A stretch of 64,000 bases of DNA from SG8-30 sp963715485. Its GTDB lineage: Bacteria; Pseudomonadota; Gammaproteobacteria; Steroidobacterales; Steroidobacteraceae. A program made the position numbers and the translations under genes. Location: contig OY970244.1 in the NCBI GenBank assembly GCA_963715485.1, forward strand, positions 930,001-994,000, read 5' to 3'. Of the stretch, positions 45,301 to 54,386 are shown piece after piece; the stretch's first letter is position 1, and the number at the start of each line of letters is the position of its first letter. A model generated the notes under the pieces. It searched no databases. It was not told where the DNA came from and was given only the letters and a program-made list of their open reading frames with translations.

Positions 45301-45963
45301 TCAGGCCGGTTGGTGCCGCCTGATCGCTGCCACCACGGCCTCCAGCTGACCGGCGAGACGCTTGAGCCCGACGTCGCCGACCTCGGCTGCGCGTTGACTC
45401 AGGATCCCGGCCAGGCTGCCGTAATACCAGAGCTGATCTGCCTTGCTCTTGGCGCGGAAGCGCTGCCAGACCTCGTCTCCGAGGGTCTCGTAGTCCACCA
45501 GGATGGCGCGCGCGTTGTGCAGCTTGTCGGCGCAGCTGACCCGCAGTGCGCCCGTGTCCAGCTGCTTCTCGAGCTTCTCCAGGTAGGCTTTCTTGCGCGT
45601 TTTCCATTCCTCCGGCGTGCCCTTCTGGGCCGGGCGACCTTCGGGCAGGTATTCGTCGTCGGTGCAGTGCATGACCAGGTCGCGCACCCGCGCGCCGAAC
45701 AGTTTCTCGATGTCGTGCTTCAGTGCGCCGCGCCCGGTCGGCGGGTTCGCCTTGCAGCGCGTGACGTAGTCGTCGCCGCGGTCCTCGACCGAGTCGTGCA
45801 GCAGTCCCGCAATCGCCTCGTCCTCGTCGCCATCGTTTTCCATGACCAGCGCGGAAACCGACAGCAGGTGCGAGAGGTAGGCGACGTCACTGCCCTTCTT
45901 GGTATGCCCCTCGTGCACTTCGGCGGCGTACTGCAGGGCTTGCTTGTAGCGGTCCGTCAGCAT
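45301..45963 (-). CDS. HD-domain protein, small alarmone hydrolase-like
   Basis: A 220-residue protein made essentially of one HD domain. Metal-site motifs follow the SpoT/RelA hydrolase order: HEGHTKKGSDVAYLSHLL, then AGLLHDSVEDRGDD (H-D and E-D), and later VSCADKLHNARAIL. There is no synthetase, TGS or ACT domain. That is the make-up of small alarmone hydrolases (Mesh1-like), which degrade (p)ppGpp. Substrate is inferred, and a nucleotide other than (p)ppGpp is possible. Monocistronic, between the secreted cluster and folE. Confidence 0.8.
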   Translation of the reverse strand: MLTDRYKQALQYAAEVHEGHTKKGSDVAYLSHLLSVSALVMENDGDEDEAIAGLLHDSVEDRGDDYVTRCKANPPTGRGALKHDIEKLFGARVRDLVMHCTDDEYLPEGRPAQKGTPEEWKTRKKAYLEKLEKQLDTGALRVSCADKLHNARAILVDYETLGDEVWQRFRAKSKADQLWYYGSLAGILSQRAAEVGDVGLKRLAGQLEAVVAAIRRHQPA

Positions 45964-46172
45964 GGCTCAAGGCTCCCTGTGTCCACCCGAAGCCTATCGG
46001 CGTGGATGCGTCCAGGCCATCCGCGCAGACCGCTAGTGGCCGGACAGGCGGCCTGGCAATGGGGGTTGCTGCATCTGCCGGGCCCCGGCCTGCGAATTGC
46101 CCCTCGAGCGGGTCCTTCGGACCCCCTGGGGTATATAGTCTCGATTGGGCTCGAAAGGCCGGAGGAACCAAC

Positions 46173-46781
46173 ATGGCAGCGAGGAAGAAAGCGACGACCG
46201 TCACGACGGTCAGCCAGGACCAGGCCGAAGAGGCGGTCCGCACGCTGCTGCGCTGGGCCGGCGAGGACCCGAGCCGCGAAGGCCTGCTGGACACGCCGCG
46301 CCGCGTGGTAGACGGCTATCTCGACTGGTTCTCCGGCTACAAGATCGATCCCGCCGAATACCTGGCGCGGACCTTCGAGGAAGTGGCCGGCTACGACGAA
46401 ATGGTGGTGCTGCGCGACATCGAGTTCGAGTCGCATTGCGAGCACCACATGGCGCCGATCATCGGCCGGGCGCACGTCGGCTACCTGCCCACCAACAAGG
46501 TGGTCGGTATCAGCAAGCTAGCCCGGGTGGTGGAAGGCTACGCGCGCCGCTTCCAGGTGCAGGAGAAGCTGACCGCGCAGATCGCGCAGTGCATCAACAA
46601 GGTGCTCAAGCCGCGCGGCGTGGCGGTGGTCATCGACGCCAAGCACGAGTGCATGACCACCCGCGGCGTGCACAAGCGGGGCGTGTCGATGGTCACCAGC
46701 CAGATGCTGGGGCGCTTCCGCACCGATCCGCGCACGCGCACGGAATTCCTGCGCTATATCAATATCACCGGGGTGCAGTAA
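46173..46781 (+). CDS. folE: GTP cyclohydrolase I
   Basis: About 202 residues from the ATG at 46173, after GGAGGAA. Catalytic and zinc motifs are complete: FESHCEHHMAPIIGRAHVGY holds the zinc Cys and two His, and KHECMTTRGVHK the second zinc Cys. The enzyme makes dihydroneopterin triphosphate, the first step of folate and tetrahydrobiopterin synthesis. Upstream, a short extension to 46002 is open but lacks a ribosome site. Confidence 0.97.
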   Translation: MAARKKATTVTTVSQDQAEEAVRTLLRWAGEDPSREGLLDTPRRVVDGYLDWFSGYKIDPAEYLARTFEEVAGYDEMVVLRDIEFESHCEHHMAPIIGRAHVGYLPTNKVVGISKLARVVEGYARRFQVQEKLTAQIAQCINKVLKPRGVAVVIDAKHECMTTRGVHKRGVSMVTSQMLGRFRTDPRTRTEFLRYINITGVQ

Positions 46782-46891
46782 GCGCGACACAGCCGTTTTC
46801 TGGCCCGACTGCGGCGACTACGGATCGGCAAGGCGGCTACGACGCGCCATAGGTGGGCATGCCAGCCGCGCCGATCGCGGCGGTGTGGGCC

Positions 46892-47971
46892 ATGCGTTCC
46901 ATCTATCAAGCCCAGCTCGTTAACGGCGCCTTCGGCGACCCGGTCTTGCTGATCGACTTCAGGTTCGAGCGGCGCGCCCTGCTGTTCGACCTCGGGGACG
47001 TCGCGGCGTTGTCCACGCGCCAGCTCCTGCGGGTCTCGGACGCGTTCGTGTCGCACGCACACATGGATCATTTCGCCGGATTCGACCGGCTGCTACGGGT
47101 TTGCCTCGGGCGCGACTCCGGCATCGCGCTCTACGGCCCTCCGGGCTTCATCGCCCAGGTTGGCCACAAGCTCGCCGCCTACACCTGGAACGTCATCGAG
47201 CGCTACGAGACCGAGTTCGTGGTGACCGCACACGAGGTGAGCCTGGACTGGAGGCTGTCGAGCGCCCGTTACTCGAGCCGGCACCGCTTTGCATGCCAGC
47301 CGCTCGGCGAAACGCAGCTGGTGCCAGGCGTGCTGGTCGACTTACCGGAGTTCCGGATCCGCGCAGCGTTCCTCGATCATGGCACGCCCTGCCTGGCCTT
47401 CGCCTTCGACGAGGCCTTTCATATAAATGTGTGGAAGCCGCGCCTGCACGCGCTGGGCCTGCCGACCGGATCGTGGCTCACCGAGTTGCGCCGCCACGTT
47501 CGCGCCGGCTCGCCGGACGACACGCCGATCGTCATTCGCTGGCGCGATCGGGAAGGGCAGCGTGAAAGGATCATGACGGCGGGCGAGCTGAAGCATGAGG
47601 TGCTCGAACTGACTCCGGGGCAGAGACTGTGCTACGTCACGGATGTCGCCATGACGGCCGACAACGCGGCGCGCATCGCCGGGCTGGCGAGGGACGCCGA
47701 CCTGCTCTACATCGAGGCAGCGTTTCTCGATGCCGACAGCGGGCACGCGCAGCGCAAGTCGCACCTGACGGCCCGGCGGGCCGGCGAGATTGCGGCACTG
47801 GCGGAAGTCCGCAAGGCGATCCCGTTTCACTTCTCGACCCGATACCTCGGCGAGGGCGAACTGCTCGAGCGGGAATTCGAGTCGGCCTGGCGCAGGACCG
47901 CGGCGGTGGCATCGCCACCTTCATCGCTGGGGAGCCCGGCGCAACCGCGCGCCGCTGCCCCGGTAGGTTGA
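46892..47971 (+). CDS. MBL-fold hydrolase, ribonuclease Z-like
   Basis: About 359 residues from the ATG at 46892; an open frame extends to 46853, but homologues I recall begin near the QAQLVNGAFGDPVL motif. The metal site SHAHMDHFAGFDRLL is intact, with further ligands in AAFLDHGTPC, VTDVAM and a late IPFHFSTRY. It resembles RNase Z and related phosphodiesterases, but lacks an obvious exosite arm. tRNA 3'-end processing is plausible, not shown. Monocistronic between folE and the LOG gene. Confidence 0.82.
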   Translation: MRSIYQAQLVNGAFGDPVLLIDFRFERRALLFDLGDVAALSTRQLLRVSDAFVSHAHMDHFAGFDRLLRVCLGRDSGIALYGPPGFIAQVGHKLAAYTWNVIERYETEFVVTAHEVSLDWRLSSARYSSRHRFACQPLGETQLVPGVLVDLPEFRIRAAFLDHGTPCLAFAFDEAFHINVWKPRLHALGLPTGSWLTELRRHVRAGSPDDTPIVIRWRDREGQRERIMTAGELKHEVLELTPGQRLCYVTDVAMTADNAARIAGLARDADLLYIEAAFLDADSGHAQRKSHLTARRAGEIAALAEVRKAIPFHFSTRYLGEGELLEREFESAWRRTAAVASPPSSLGSPAQPRAAAPVG

Positions 47972-48014
47972 CGGCCCGCCGGGGCCATGAATGGTCGCGC
48001 CCGGGGAGGGCAGC

Positions 48015-48738
48015 ATGAGCAAGGATCCGAAGGTGCTGATCGAGCGTCCTGGGCGCGAAGCCCAGAGTACCCTGCTCAAGGATGTGCAGGGCGCCGAGAA
48101 GGCATTCCTGTCGGGCAGGCGCAATCGCGAGGCCGATCTCGAGAGCGTGGTGCGGTTCTTCCTGGAATTCCTGCGTGGCTTCGAGAGCTTCGACTTCGAG
48201 GGACCCTGCGTCACGGTGTTCGGGTCGTCGCGTTTCCGCGAGGATCACCCCAACTACCAGCTCGCCCGCGACCTCGGTCACGGGTTGGCCAAGGCCGGCT
48301 ACGTGGTGATGACCGGCGGCGGGCCCGGGATCATGGAGGCGGCCAACCGGGGCGCACGCGAGGCGGGCGGCCTGAGTCTCGGCTGCAACATCCGGCTGCC
48401 GCGCGAGCAGGAGCCGAACCCCTACCTCGACCGCTTCATCGAGTTCGAGCACTTCTTCATCCGCAAGGTGATGCTGGTCAAGTACTCCTGTGCATTCGTG
48501 GTGATGCCGGGTGGCTTCGGCACGCTCGACGAGGCCTTCGAGGTCATCACGCTGGTGCAGACCGGCAAGCTCGAGCGCTTTCCCAGTCATCTCCATGGGC
48601 GGCGACTTCTGGACCCAGTTGCGGGCCTTCGCGGCCGACACCATGCTGAAGGAAGGGGTCATCAGCGCCGACGATGTCGAGTTCATCCACGATGCGCCGA
48701 CGGTCGAGGCCGCGCTCGAGATCATCGGGCAGCGTTGA
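48015..48738 (+). CDS. LOG-family phosphoribohydrolase, with one frameshift
   Basis: About 240 residues. The ATG at 48015 follows GGGGAGGGC. Signatures are CVTVFGSSRFREDHP, VVMTGGGPGIMEAANRG and the phosphate-binding PGGFGTLDEAFE. The frame breaks at 48582-48585: removing one C from TTTCCCAGTC gives RFPVISMGGDFW and continues to 48738 (EAALEIIGQR). LOG (lysine decarboxylase-like) proteins cleave nucleoside monophosphates to free base and ribose 5-phosphate. It precedes the OLD nuclease by 16 bp and looks co-transcribed. Confidence 0.87.
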
Positions 48739-48754
48739 GCCCGGGAGACGACCG

Positions 48755-50473
48755 ATGTTCCTGAAGTCGCTCGAGGTCCAGAACTTCCGCGGCATCGTCG
48801 CGGGTCGACTCGACCTCGACGACACCACCGTGCTGATCGGTGAGAACGACTGTGGCAAGTCGAGCCTGCTGGCGGCGCTGGAGGTCGTGCTCGCTTCGGG
48901 CCACGGCGATCGTCCCGCCATCGAATTGCACCATTTCCATCGCCCGAGCGACCCGTCGCTACCGCTGCAGGGTCCGGTGAAGATCGACCTGGTGTTCGAG
49001 GAACGCGCGGCCGGCGAGTGGAACGAAGCGTCGCTGGGCACGCTGGCGCGGCAGCTGCCGGCACCCGCGGGAGGTTCACGGCACCTGGTGGTGTCCGTGA
49101 CCGCCGAGGCGCCCGCGGGCGACGAGGCCCCGGTGACGCACTGGAAGATTCATGCCCCGGGTTCGGCCGGCGTCGCGTCGCAGGACGACCTGGAACATCT
49201 CGGTGCGCTCCGGCGGCTTTGTCCGCTGGTGTGGCTGCGCAGCGGCATGCTGCTGGGCGCGACCAGCGACGGGCCGGTAGTCGAACCCGGCCCACCGGCA
49301 CGCGGCGAGCTGGACAGGCTGGCAGCCGAAGTGGAGTCGCACTACAAGGCGCTGCTGGCGGGAACTTCCTCCAACGAGCTCGAGGAGCTGAAGGCCGGCT
49401 ATGAAGCGGCCCGCGAACTGCTGAAGCGGCGAGCCGAGGAATATCACTCCGCCGGCAGCCTGTCCCACACGCCGGTCAGCGAGGTGCTCGGTCGGCGTGC
49501 GGATCATCGGCCAGCCGGGCTCACCTTCCACGGCTCGGCGGCGCAGCAGATCGGCGTGCTGATCGTGACGGCGGCGATCATCCGCCACGGCCTCGGCAAG
49601 TGGGCGGCGGGCACCACGCCGCTGCTGGTGGTCGAGGATCCGGAGGCGCACCTGCACCTGATGACGCTGGCATCGGTCTGGGGCCTGCTCGAGCATGCAC
49701 GCGCGCAGAAGATCATCGGCACGCAGTCGGAGACGCTGCTGGCCGCGGCGCCGCTGCACTCGATCCGGCGCTTGACGCGCACCCACGGCCGCATGCGCCA
49801 GTGGCGGGTCCGCGAGGGCGCCCTGGGTCGCGAGGATACCCGCAAGCTCAGCTATCACCTGCGGGCGCGACGCGGCGAAGCGATGTACGCCCGCTGCTGG
49901 CTGCTGGTCGAAGGGGAAACGGAGTTCTGGATGATGCCGGAACTGGCTCGCCTGTCCGGATACGACCTCAACCTGGAGGGTGTGGCGCTGGTCGAGTTCG
50001 CCCAGTGCGGCCTGCCACCGCTGATCAAGCTGGCACGCGAACTCGGTATCGAGTGGCACGTGCTGACCGACGGCGACCGGACGGGGAGCGACTACGCAGA
50101 CGAGGCGCGTTCGATGGCGGGCGCCGAGGCGGACTGGCGGCTGACGCGGCTGCGCGAGCCGGACATCGAGCATTGCCTGTGGCGCCACGGGTATGCCGGT
50201 GTCTACCGGCATTCGGCTGGCATCGAGCGGCCGGACGACCGCCGTGGCGCCACGCGGCGGGTGATCCAGCGCGCGATCAAGCGCCACTCGAAACCCTACC
50301 TGGCGTTCGAGGCCCTGGCTGCCGTCTCGGCCGAAGGATCGCCCGGTGTGCCGCCACCGCTCAAGCGCACCATCGACACCTGCGTGCAGCTCGCACGCGG
50401 GGCGCCTGAGCGCAGCGAGGCGCAGCGATCGCCTCGCAAGCACCGGCACGGCCGGCACGGCAGGCGCAAGTGA
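48755..50473 (+). CDS. OLD-family AAA ATPase/TOPRIM nuclease, YbjD-like
   Basis: About 572 residues from the ATG at 48755, after GGGAGA. The ABC-type ATPase half has VLIGENDCGKSSLLAAL (Walker A) and LLVVEDPEAHLHL (Walker B); a central coiled region lies between. The C-terminal TOPRIM part has LLVEGETEFWMMPELAR with the first Glu and LTDGDRTGSDY with the aspartates. The layout and length match E. coli YbjD (DUF2813), an OLD-family protein of unclear cellular role; OLD nucleases act on DNA. The basic tail ends KHRHGRHGRRK. Its stop overlaps the beta-CASP gene in GTGA. Confidence 0.87.
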   Translation: MFLKSLEVQNFRGIVAGRLDLDDTTVLIGENDCGKSSLLAALEVVLASGHGDRPAIELHHFHRPSDPSLPLQGPVKIDLVFEERAAGEWNEASLGTLARQLPAPAGGSRHLVVSVTAEAPAGDEAPVTHWKIHAPGSAGVASQDDLEHLGALRRLCPLVWLRSGMLLGATSDGPVVEPGPPARGELDRLAAEVESHYKALLAGTSSNELEELKAGYEAARELLKRRAEEYHSAGSLSHTPVSEVLGRRADHRPAGLTFHGSAAQQIGVLIVTAAIIRHGLGKWAAGTTPLLVVEDPEAHLHLMTLASVWGLLEHARAQKIIGTQSETLLAAAPLHSIRRLTRTHGRMRQWRVREGALGREDTRKLSYHLRARRGEAMYARCWLLVEGETEFWMMPELARLSGYDLNLEGVALVEFAQCGLPPLIKLARELGIEWHVLTDGDRTGSDYADEARSMAGAEADWRLTRLREPDIEHCLWRHGYAGVYRHSAGIERPDDRRGATRRVIQRAIKRHSKPYLAFEALAAVSAEGSPGVPPPLKRTIDTCVQLARGAPERSEAQRSPRKHRHGRHGRRK

Positions 50474-51882
50474 TCAGGATCCCGCTATGCGGTGCGGCGG
50501 GCGAGGTAACGGGATCCGGCTACCTGGTCGAGACACCGCGCTCGACCGTGCTGGTGGATTTCGGCGTCTTCCAGGGTGGGCGCGAGGCCCGCACCCGCAG
50601 CCGCGAACTCGGCCCGGTCGATCCCGGACGCCTGAATGCCGCGATCCTGACACATGCGCACATCGATCACTCCGGCCGCCTGCCGCGGCTCTACGCACAG
50701 GGTTACCGCGGCAGCGTCTGCGCCACGCGTGCGACCCTGGCGTTGACGCCGATCCTGCTGGAGGACCTGGCGCGGCTCGACCTGGAATGGGTGGCGAAGC
50801 TCAACCGTGCACGGCAGCGGGCCGGCAAGGACCTGTTCGCGCCGATCTACACGCCCGAGGACGTCAAGCGCATGCACCAGCGCGTGCGCGCGCTGGGCTA
50901 CGGTGGCCCGCAGGAAATTGCCGCGGGCGTCGCGGCGCGGTTCCACGAGGCCGGCCACATCATGGGCTCGGCCAGCATCGAGCTGATCGTCGAGGATGGC
51001 GACGCAGAGAAGGTCATCGTGTTCTCGGGCGACATCGGACCGAAGGGCGTGCCGATCCTGCGCGACCCCGAGCCGCCCACGCGGGCCGACGTGGTCTTTC
51101 TCGAATCCACCTATGGCGGACGCGAGCGCGTGCCGCAGGCGGAGACGGTCAAGGCCTTCAAGGACATCCTCGAGACGGCGGCGGAGCGCAGCGAGCGGGT
51201 GCTGATCCCGGCGTTCGCAGTGGGCCGCTCGCAGCTGATCCTCTATTACCTCGCCGAGGCCGTGCGCGAGGGTCGGTTGCCGCGGGACTTCCCCATCATC
51301 CTCGACAGTCCCATGGCAGCCAAGGCCACCGAGGCGCTGATCCGCCATCCCGAAGTGCTGGACGACGAGGCGACCGAGCTGGCTTCGCGGCGGCAGTTTT
51401 CCGCGGACCTGCAAAGCCTGCGGGTCGTGCAGTCGGCGCGCGAATCGAAGGCGCTGAACGACAGCGACGAGCCCTGCGTGATCCTGAGCGCATCGGGCAT
51501 GTGCGAGGGCGGCCGTATCGTGCACCACCTGCGCCACAACCTGTGGCGGCCGAAGGTCAATGTCGTGCTGGTGGGTTACATGGTCGAGGGATCGCTTGGC
51601 CGGCAGCTTGCCGACGGTGAACCGGCCGTGGAGATCTTCGGCGAGGAGGTGGTCGTGCGCGCCAGGGTGCACCTCCTGGATGGTTTCTCGGCGCATGCCG
51701 ATCAGGCGGGGCTGCTGGAGTGGCTCGGGCCAATGGCGACGCAGGGTGGCAGTCGCCGCCCGCGCGTCATCCTGACGCACGGCGAAGACCCGGCGCGGGA
51801 AGCGCTCGCGGCTGCCATCAAGCGACGATTCGATCTGGTGGCGGAGCTGCCGCAGCGCGGAGCAGTGATCCAGATCCAATAG
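50470..51882 (+). CDS. beta-CASP metallo-beta-lactamase RNase (YSH1/CPSF73-like)
   Basis: The 470-residue protein begins with the GTG of the overlap. Zinc-site motifs are ILTHAHIDHSGRLPRLY, HEAGHIMGSASIEL, and VIVFSGDIGP; the beta-CASP inset includes VLIPAFAVGRSQLI and the RMMBL tail has LDGFSAHADQAGLLEWL with a His pair and VILTHGEDPAREALA. These proteins are RNA endo/exonucleases related to RNase J and CPSF-73. Tight coupling to the OLD nuclease suggests that the two act together, though no role is known. Confidence 0.92.
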   Translation: MIRIPLCGAAGEVTGSGYLVETPRSTVLVDFGVFQGGREARTRSRELGPVDPGRLNAAILTHAHIDHSGRLPRLYAQGYRGSVCATRATLALTPILLEDLARLDLEWVAKLNRARQRAGKDLFAPIYTPEDVKRMHQRVRALGYGGPQEIAAGVAARFHEAGHIMGSASIELIVEDGDAEKVIVFSGDIGPKGVPILRDPEPPTRADVVFLESTYGGRERVPQAETVKAFKDILETAAERSERVLIPAFAVGRSQLILYYLAEAVREGRLPRDFPIILDSPMAAKATEALIRHPEVLDDEATELASRRQFSADLQSLRVVQSARESKALNDSDEPCVILSASGMCEGGRIVHHLRHNLWRPKVNVVLVGYMVEGSLGRQLADGEPAVEIFGEEVVVRARVHLLDGFSAHADQAGLLEWLGPMATQGGSRRPRVILTHGEDPAREALAAAIKRRFDLVAELPQRGAVIQIQ

Positions 51883-51900
51883 AAAGGGACGGTCCCCCTC
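51883..51900. repeat. GGGACGGTCCC palindromic motif between convergent genes
   Basis: AAAGGGACGGTCCCCCTC lies between the beta-CASP stop and the convergent ABC-transporter stop. Its core resembles the GGGGACAGTCCC copies at 59364 and 59421, a motif I associate with REP-like elements of RAYT transposases. Confidence 0.5.
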
Positions 51901-53670
51901 TCAGATGCCGGAGAACTGCAGCTCGGCCAGCCGTGCATACAGCGGGTTGCGCTCGATCAGTTCTGCGTGGCTGCCGCTGTCGACGATCCGGCCGCGGTCC
52001 ATGACGACGATGCGATCGGCCTTCAGCACCGTGGCCAGGCGGTGCGCGATGATGATGGTCGTGCGGCCTTCCATCAGCCTCTCGAGCGCCTCCTGGACGA
52101 CGCGCTCGCTTTCCGCGTCGAGCGAGCTGGTGGCCTCGTCGAGCAGCAGGATCGGCGGATCCTTGAGGATGGCCCGCGCGATGGCGATCCGCTGCCGCTG
52201 TCCCCCGGACAGGCGCGCTCCGCGTTCGCCGAGGAAGGTCTCGTAGCCCTCCGGTAGTTCCAGGATGAACTCATCGGCCGCCGCCGCGCGCGCCGCAGCC
52301 TCGATCTCGGCATCAGCGGCCTCGGGCCGACCGTAGCGGATGTTTTCCCGGGCCGACGCGCCGAACAGCACCGTATCCTGCGGCACCAGCCCGATCCGGC
52401 GGCGGATGTCTTCCGGTCGCGCACTTACCAGGTCGATGCCGTCCACCAGCACCCGGCCGGCCTGCGGGTCATAGAACCTGAGCAGCAGCTGGAAGGTGGT
52501 GCTTTTGCCGGCGCCGGAGGGCCCGACGAAAGCGACGGTCTCGCCCGGCTCGATCACGATGGTGAAGTCCTGCAGCGCCCGGGAGTCGGGCCTGGACGGG
52601 TAGCTGAAGCCCACGCCCTCGAACCGGATGCTGCCGGTGCCGGGCGAGGGCAGGGCGACGGGGGAAGCCGGCGGACGGATATCCGGCTCTGCCTCCAGCA
52701 GCTCGACCAGGCGCTCGGTTGCCCCGGCGGCCCGCTGCACCTCGCCCCACATCTCGGTCAGCGCGGCGGCGGAACTGGCGACGAACACCGCGTAGAGCAG
52801 GAATTGCCCAAGCTCGCCGCCCGTCATGTTTCCTTCCAGCACCGCGTGCGCACCCAGCCACAGCACCAGCGTGATGGCGCCGAACACCAGCATGACGCCC
52901 AGCGCGGTCAACAGCGCCCGCGCCTTGGTGCGCCGCACCGCGGCGCCGAAGGCGGCCTCGACCGAGCGATGGAAGCGCTCGCCCTGCAGGTTCTCGAGCG
53001 TGAAGGCCTGCACAGTCTGGATCGCATTCAACGTCTCGCCGGCCAGCCCGCTGGAATCAGCGATCCCATCCTGTGCGTCCCGCGACAGCTTGCGGACCAG
53101 CCGCCCCACCAGGATCAGGGGCGCGATGACCACGGGTACCAGCAACACGATCCAGCCCATCAGGCTCGGGCTGGTCAGCGCCAGCATCACCAATGCGCCG
53201 ACCAGGTTGATCGACGATCGCAGCGCGATCGAGATGCCGGAGCCGGCGATCGACTGCACCAGCGTGGTGTCGGTGGTCAGCCGCGACAGGACTTCGCCGG
53301 TGCGCGTCACCTCGAAGAAGGCCGGGTCGAGGCGCACCACCTTGCGGTAGACCGCATCGCGGATGTCCGCGACCACCCGCTCGCCAAGCCAGGTGACGAA
53401 GTAGAAGCGGATTGCCGCAAACACGCCGAATACCGCGGCGGCCAGCAGGAACCAGCCAAAGTAACGGTTGATCGTCTCGGCCGAACTCGCCGCGAATCCG
53501 CGATCGATCAGGAAGCGCGCCGCGATCGGCAGGGTCAGCATGGCCGCGGCGGCCACCAGCAGCGCAAACAATGCCAGCAGCAGGGTGCCGCGGTAGGGGC
53601 GCAGGAAGGGAAGCAGCGCGCGGAGGGGTCGGATCGACCGGCCCTTGGGCCGGTCGGCGGCGTCGGTCAT
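51901..53670 (-). CDS. ABC exporter, MsbA/lipid A-type (TMD-NBD fusion)
   Basis: A 589-residue half-transporter. The N-terminal part has about six membrane segments and an exporter-type intracellular loop (RTGEVLSRLTTDTTLVQSIA). The NBD has Walker A FVGPSGAGKSTTF, signature LSGGQRQRIAIAR, Walker B ILLLDEATSSLD and a H-loop (IIIAHRLATVL). It belongs to the multidrug/lipid-A exporter group and works as a homodimer in the inner membrane. No LpxK is next to it, which weakens a strict MsbA assignment. Confidence 0.93.
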   Translation of the reverse strand: MTDAADRPKGRSIRPLRALLPFLRPYRGTLLLALFALLVAAAAMLTLPIAARFLIDRGFAASSAETINRYFGWFLLAAAVFGVFAAIRFYFVTWLGERVVADIRDAVYRKVVRLDPAFFEVTRTGEVLSRLTTDTTLVQSIAGSGISIALRSSINLVGALVMLALTSPSLMGWIVLLVPVVIAPLILVGRLVRKLSRDAQDGIADSSGLAGETLNAIQTVQAFTLENLQGERFHRSVEAAFGAAVRRTKARALLTALGVMLVFGAITLVLWLGAHAVLEGNMTGGELGQFLLYAVFVASSAAALTEMWGEVQRAAGATERLVELLEAEPDIRPPASPVALPSPGTGSIRFEGVGFSYPSRPDSRALQDFTIVIEPGETVAFVGPSGAGKSTTFQLLLRFYDPQAGRVLVDGIDLVSARPEDIRRRIGLVPQDTVLFGASARENIRYGRPEAADAEIEAAARAAAADEFILELPEGYETFLGERGARLSGGQRQRIAIARAILKDPPILLLDEATSSLDAESERVVQEALERLMEGRTTIIIAHRLATVLKADRIVVMDRGRIVDSGSHAELIERNPLYARLAELQFSGI

Positions 53671-53870
53671 GAAGGAATATTTCCGTTATGGCGGGGCCCC
53701 GGCTCGACGTTTCCGTAAAAGGTCCGGCGCCTGGCCCGAAGGCGCCATTCTAGCCGGGTTCGCGCCGCTTCGCGCGTCGCGGCCCGGCGGGGGCGACCAC
53801 GGATTCACTGCCGCTGCGGGCTCGGGCAGGCTAGCATGCGTCGATTCGTGGATGGACGAGGTGAAGGGCG

Positions 53871-54377
53871 ATGTCGGACCTGAAGAGGCTGATCTGGGAC
53901 GTGCCGGACTTCCCCAAGCCCGGAATTCTCTTCCGGGACATCAGCCCGTTGCTGCGCTCGCACTTCGCCGAGACGATCGAGGCGATGGATGGCCTCTTCT
54001 CCGACGACGAGTGGCGGGAGGTCGACGCGGTTGCCGGCATCGAGTCGCGCGGCTTCATCCTGGGTGCGGCGATGGCGGCTCGACGCGGCAAGGGCTTCGT
54101 GCCGGTCCGCAAGCAGGGCAAGCTGCCGCCGCCGGTGGTGGACGTGCCGTATGCACTGGAGTACGGCACCGGCGTGCTGGAAATGCAGCGCGGCGAGGGC
54201 CGGTTGCTGTTGATCGACGACGTGCTGGCGACCGGCGGCACGCTGGCCGCTTCTGCCACACTGGCGCGGATCGCCGGCTATGACATCGCAGGTCTCGGCG
54301 TGCTGATCGACCTGAAGCTCGTTCACGACTTCAAGTGGGAGGGAATGACCACGCGAACCGTGATCAAGTACGGCTGA
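53871..54377 (+). CDS. apt: adenine phosphoribosyltransferase
   Basis: A 168-residue type I PRTase, starting MSDLKRLIWDVPDFPKPGIL. The PRPP loop LLLIDDVLATGGTLAA is intact, and FRDISPLLR and ESRGFILGAAMA match Apt. It converts adenine and PRPP to AMP in purine salvage. The start follows AAGGGC. Convergent with the FabH-like gene, 9 bp apart. Confidence 0.95.
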   Translation: MSDLKRLIWDVPDFPKPGILFRDISPLLRSHFAETIEAMDGLFSDDEWREVDAVAGIESRGFILGAAMAARRGKGFVPVRKQGKLPPPVVDVPYALEYGTGVLEMQRGEGRLLLIDDVLATGGTLAASATLARIAGYDIAGLGVLIDLKLVHDFKWEGMTTRTVIKYG

Positions 54378-54386
54378 GCTGCGCGC

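Noticed and set aside
48755..51882. Assigning the OLD/beta-CASP pair to a known defence system (for example Gabija or PARIS)
   Set aside because: The OLD protein has YbjD layout, and no UvrD-like helicase, AriA/B partner or other defence gene is adjacent.
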